Assembly: GCA_038227435.1 (NCBI GenBank)
Contig: JBBRPW010000009.1
Location: 1-23,579 of the forward strand
Direction: 5' to 3'
Source: JBBRNV01 sp038227435
GTDB lineage: Bacteria; Patescibacteriota; Minisyncoccia; Phycocordibacterales; CALRBL01
DNA length: 23,579 bases
This document shows positions 21,872 through 23,579 of the stretch, piece after piece. The translations under genes and the position numbers were made by a program. Positions within the stretch are counted from its first letter, which is position 1, and each line of letters starts with the position of its first letter. Under the pieces are notes generated by a model that saw only the letters and a program-made list of their open reading frames with translations, had not been told where the DNA came from and searched no databases.

Positions 21872-23282
21872 TTATTACCGGATTTGATGGGCTATATACA
21901 CTAAATATCGTTGCTGCCTGAGTTTGAATTGAGTACCGTGGTGAATACAGAGCAATATCAGCACCGTGGTAGTCGTTAGTTCCTGTAATCGAATTATCGG
22001 TTGATGCTGTAACACCGTTTATAGGAATATCAACTTTATATTGTTTTCCATTAATAAGATCGTATGGATAATAAATTAAGTCAAATGCAATTGTAAATGT
22101 TCTTGTTTGGCCTTTTAGAATTTTTGCTGCGCCTGTATAGAGTATTGCAATATAAGCCTCATTATCAACAGAATTATTGTCTATTGGGTAAATATGTACA
22201 TCAGATATATCATCTTCCCATAAAACATTTTTATTTTCATCTAGAACGTATACCTTCTTTACTATTTTTTTATAAAATTCATTATTATTACCAACACCAA
22301 GCTTCACTAATCGAAGAGTCATATCAGCTCCATTCGCTTTTACACTAAATGTGAGCATCGGTGCTTTTTGTTGATATTGACTAAAATACTTAAGCGTTGC
22401 TGTGGTTGGGGGTACAGTTACCGTAATTCCATATGTATTACCAGGTCTTTCTTGTGGTGCAATTCTTGTTGCTAAATTCTCAACTTTTGTTGAATTAACT
22501 GGTTCTGTACTAGATTCAGGAACTTTATTAGTACCTGTTGTATTTAGATTATTAAATGTGTTTAGAGTTTGATTGATTGTAACAGTTGGAACTGTGATTG
22601 TATTTGTTGTTGCTGTTGAAGAATTTGAAACTAAGACACCTACAGTAAGGGGTCGAGTTCCTCCACTTGATCCTGTAATTGATGAAGATGTGAGAGACGA
22701 CACATTTCCCCAGTTCACCACATTTCCATTTGATGAGTAGTAGGTAACCTTATCGAGTCCAAATTGATATGTTGCTGAATCTAGACTTGAAGTATTTACC
22801 GAACGTCTAATTCTAAAATATCCAACACTATTTGGGGCTATCTTATATACAGTCTGTCCAGATCCTGAAATCGTATTGCCCGCACTATCGGTTCTAGGAA
22901 CGGTGATAGGTGTTGGATCGGTTGCTCCGGCAATATGTACTGAACGAAACACCTCAGCGTAACTTGAAACAGAAACAGGAGAATTAGGATCGATATTCGA
23001 ATATAAACCGAGTGTGCTATTTTTTACATACACAGCATCGCTACTATTATTAACAAACTTAAAAATAACGCCCCCTCTAAGAACTCGAGGTTCGCCGGGA
23101 CTGTTAACAAAAATATTTGCACTATTTGTTACCGTCGCAGTTAATGAATCACTATTAGTTGATGTTGTTGTTTCAGCGTGTGCAATAAAAAAAGTACCGC
23201 TTATCAAAAAAGCGGCTCCTAAAATAAATACTGACGTTACTGATAAAACTTTACGGACTGAGTTCCCTGTGACATTACCCAA
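21813..23282 (-). CDS. Large secreted IPT-repeat protein, N-terminal part (broken by a frameshift)
   Basis: The N-terminal 489 codons of a secreted protein of about 1335 residues. The start is a TTG at 23280-23282; no ATG fits before the signal peptide, which runs to about residue 36 (VLSVTSVFILGAAFLISGTFFIAHA before ETTT, hydrophobic core only partly listed). Beta-rich, Ser/Thr/Asn-rich domains follow, with conserved-looking segments such as LRGGVIFKFVNNSSDAVYVK and LTFSVKANGADMTLRLVKLG, and no cysteines up to the break. The frame ends SGISHQAKN-stop at 21813. Removing one A from the A6 run gives SGISHQAKIKFGPGYI, which aligns with FSQTTKIHFGNGII in a later repeat, so the break is inside a repeat domain. 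Probably a surface adhesin or cell-envelope protein; I do not know a named family. Confidence 0.78.
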   Translation of the reverse strand: MGNVTGNSVRKVLSVTSVFILGAAFLISGTFFIAHAETTTSTNSDSLTATVTNSANIFVNSPGEPRVLRGGVIFKFVNNSSDAVYVKNSTLGLYSNIDPNSPVSVSSYAEVFRSVHIAGATDPTPITVPRTDSAGNTISGSGQTVYKIAPNSVGYFRIRRSVNTSSLDSATYQFGLDKVTYYSSNGNVVNWGNVSSLTSSSITGSSGGTRPLTVGVLVSNSSTATTNTITVPTVTINQTLNTFNNLNTTGTNKVPESSTEPVNSTKVENLATRIAPQERPGNTYGITVTVPPTTATLKYFSQYQQKAPMLTFSVKANGADMTLRLVKLGVGNNNEFYKKIVKKVYVLDENKNVLWEDDISDVHIYPIDNNSVDNEAYIAILYTGAAKILKGQTRTFTIAFDLIYYPYDLINGKQYKVDIPINGVTASTDNSITGTNDYHGADIALYSPRYSIQTQAATIFSVYSPSNPVIIGSDVVLGVSSGISHQAKN

Positions 23283-23339
23283 ATTTTTATAAGATACCTT
23301 ATCTAATTTATTAATTTTATAATTAGAATAATTATATCA
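23283..23339 (-). promoter_or_regulatory. Promoter and leader of the surface-protein gene
   Basis: The minus strand has TGATATAAT, a perfect extended -10 with the hexamer at 23331-23336, and no clear -35. The predicted leader is about 41 nt. It contains a small ATAAG/CTTAT hairpin (23289-23302) whose loop side carries AAGGT, roughly 14 nt before the TTG start, the only weak Shine-Dalgarno-like element I see next to a first gene. Confidence 0.6.
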
Positions 23340-23437
23340 CGATAAAAAGCAACATTTCTGTGCTTGTGTACAGCAAATAATCTTATTAATGAGTTGTGCC
23401 GAGCTAAGTTAAGTAAAAATAAACTTATTATTTATTT

Positions 23438-23579
23438 CTACTCTTCGTCCACTTCTCCTTCATCATCTTTCATATGTTTCGAAGCAACTCCGCTTGCTAA
23501 GCTTTCCATAAGTCTATCGATGTCAGCCAATTCGCTTGCAACATACAAGTCGATTTCATTTATATCTTTTTTGCTTTTA
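23438..23579 (-). CDS. 3' end of a leftward gene, unrecognised
   Basis: The last 46 codons of a gene that enters from the right edge. The visible protein is helical and highly charged, with a Lys-rich start (SKKDINEIDLYVASELADID) and an acidic end (MKDDEGEVDEE) before a TAG stop. Codon usage and base composition match the rest of the window. The start and most of the protein are outside, so no function can be given. It is on the same strand as the surface-protein gene but separated from it by a promoter. Confidence 0.6.
   Translation of the reverse strand, partial: KSKKDINEIDLYVASELADIDRLMESLASGVASKHMKDDEGEVDEE

Noticed and set aside
1..23579. CRISPR array, insertion sequence, prophage, rRNA or tRNA genes
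   Set aside because: No regularly spaced direct repeats, transposase or integrase motifs, phage structural proteins or conserved RNA gene sequences were found.

Overview
The window looks like a chromosomal segment of an AT-rich, reduced bacterium of the Candidate Phyla Radiation (Patescibacteria), most likely a Parcubacteria-type lineage. This is inferred from the gene content: core information-processing genes next to a split transketolase, a class II aldolase, a PfkB-family kinase, a class III-signal pilin, a large secreted repeat protein and several unrecognised small proteins. Start codons almost entirely lack Shine-Dalgarno sequences. I could not run a database search, so the lineage call is an inference.

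Layout. Positions 15091 down to 111 form one long leftward (minus-strand) run. In order of transcription it holds a class II fructose-bisphosphate aldolase, an FAD-linked glycolate/lactate-type oxidoreductase, a one-helix membrane protein, a type IV pilin-like protein, ribosomal protein L25 (rplY), a secreted coiled-coil lytic transglycosylase, rpoB, rpoC and dnaG. rpoB has a near-consensus promoter and a leader of about 120 nt. The gaps before rpoB, rpoC and dnaG each hold a stem-loop. A 114 bp divergent promoter region (15092-15205) separates this run from a rightward group: a PfkB kinase and two small helical proteins (15206-17228). These converge on the leftward split transketolase genes (17237-19157). 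A strong bidirectional terminator at 19177-19207 separates transketolase from a large leftward secreted protein gene (19277-23282). The right edge carries the 3' end of one more leftward gene.

How the genes fit together. The right half is a small sugar-phosphate module (aldolase, two-subunit transketolase, sugar/nucleoside kinase) plus cell-surface proteins. The left half is the RNA-synthesising core (beta and beta-prime subunits of RNA polymerase, DNA primase) preceded by a ribosomal protein and a wall-lytic enzyme.

Most notable. (1) The dnaG and rpoC leaders carry an evidently homologous hairpin whose stems differ in sequence but stay perfectly paired, with AAGGACG conserved in the loop; rpoB has a looser third copy. 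(2) rpoC is interrupted by a single in-frame TAA, with an intact conserved C-terminus continuing in the same frame. (3) The large secreted protein is broken by one extra A in an A6 run, exactly inside one of its IPT-like repeats. (4) Several promoters place a -10 box (often extended, TGnTAnnnT) only 6-8 bp from the start codon, implying leaderless mRNAs. (5) Arginine is written overwhelmingly as CGA, a codon most bacteria avoid in highly expressed genes.
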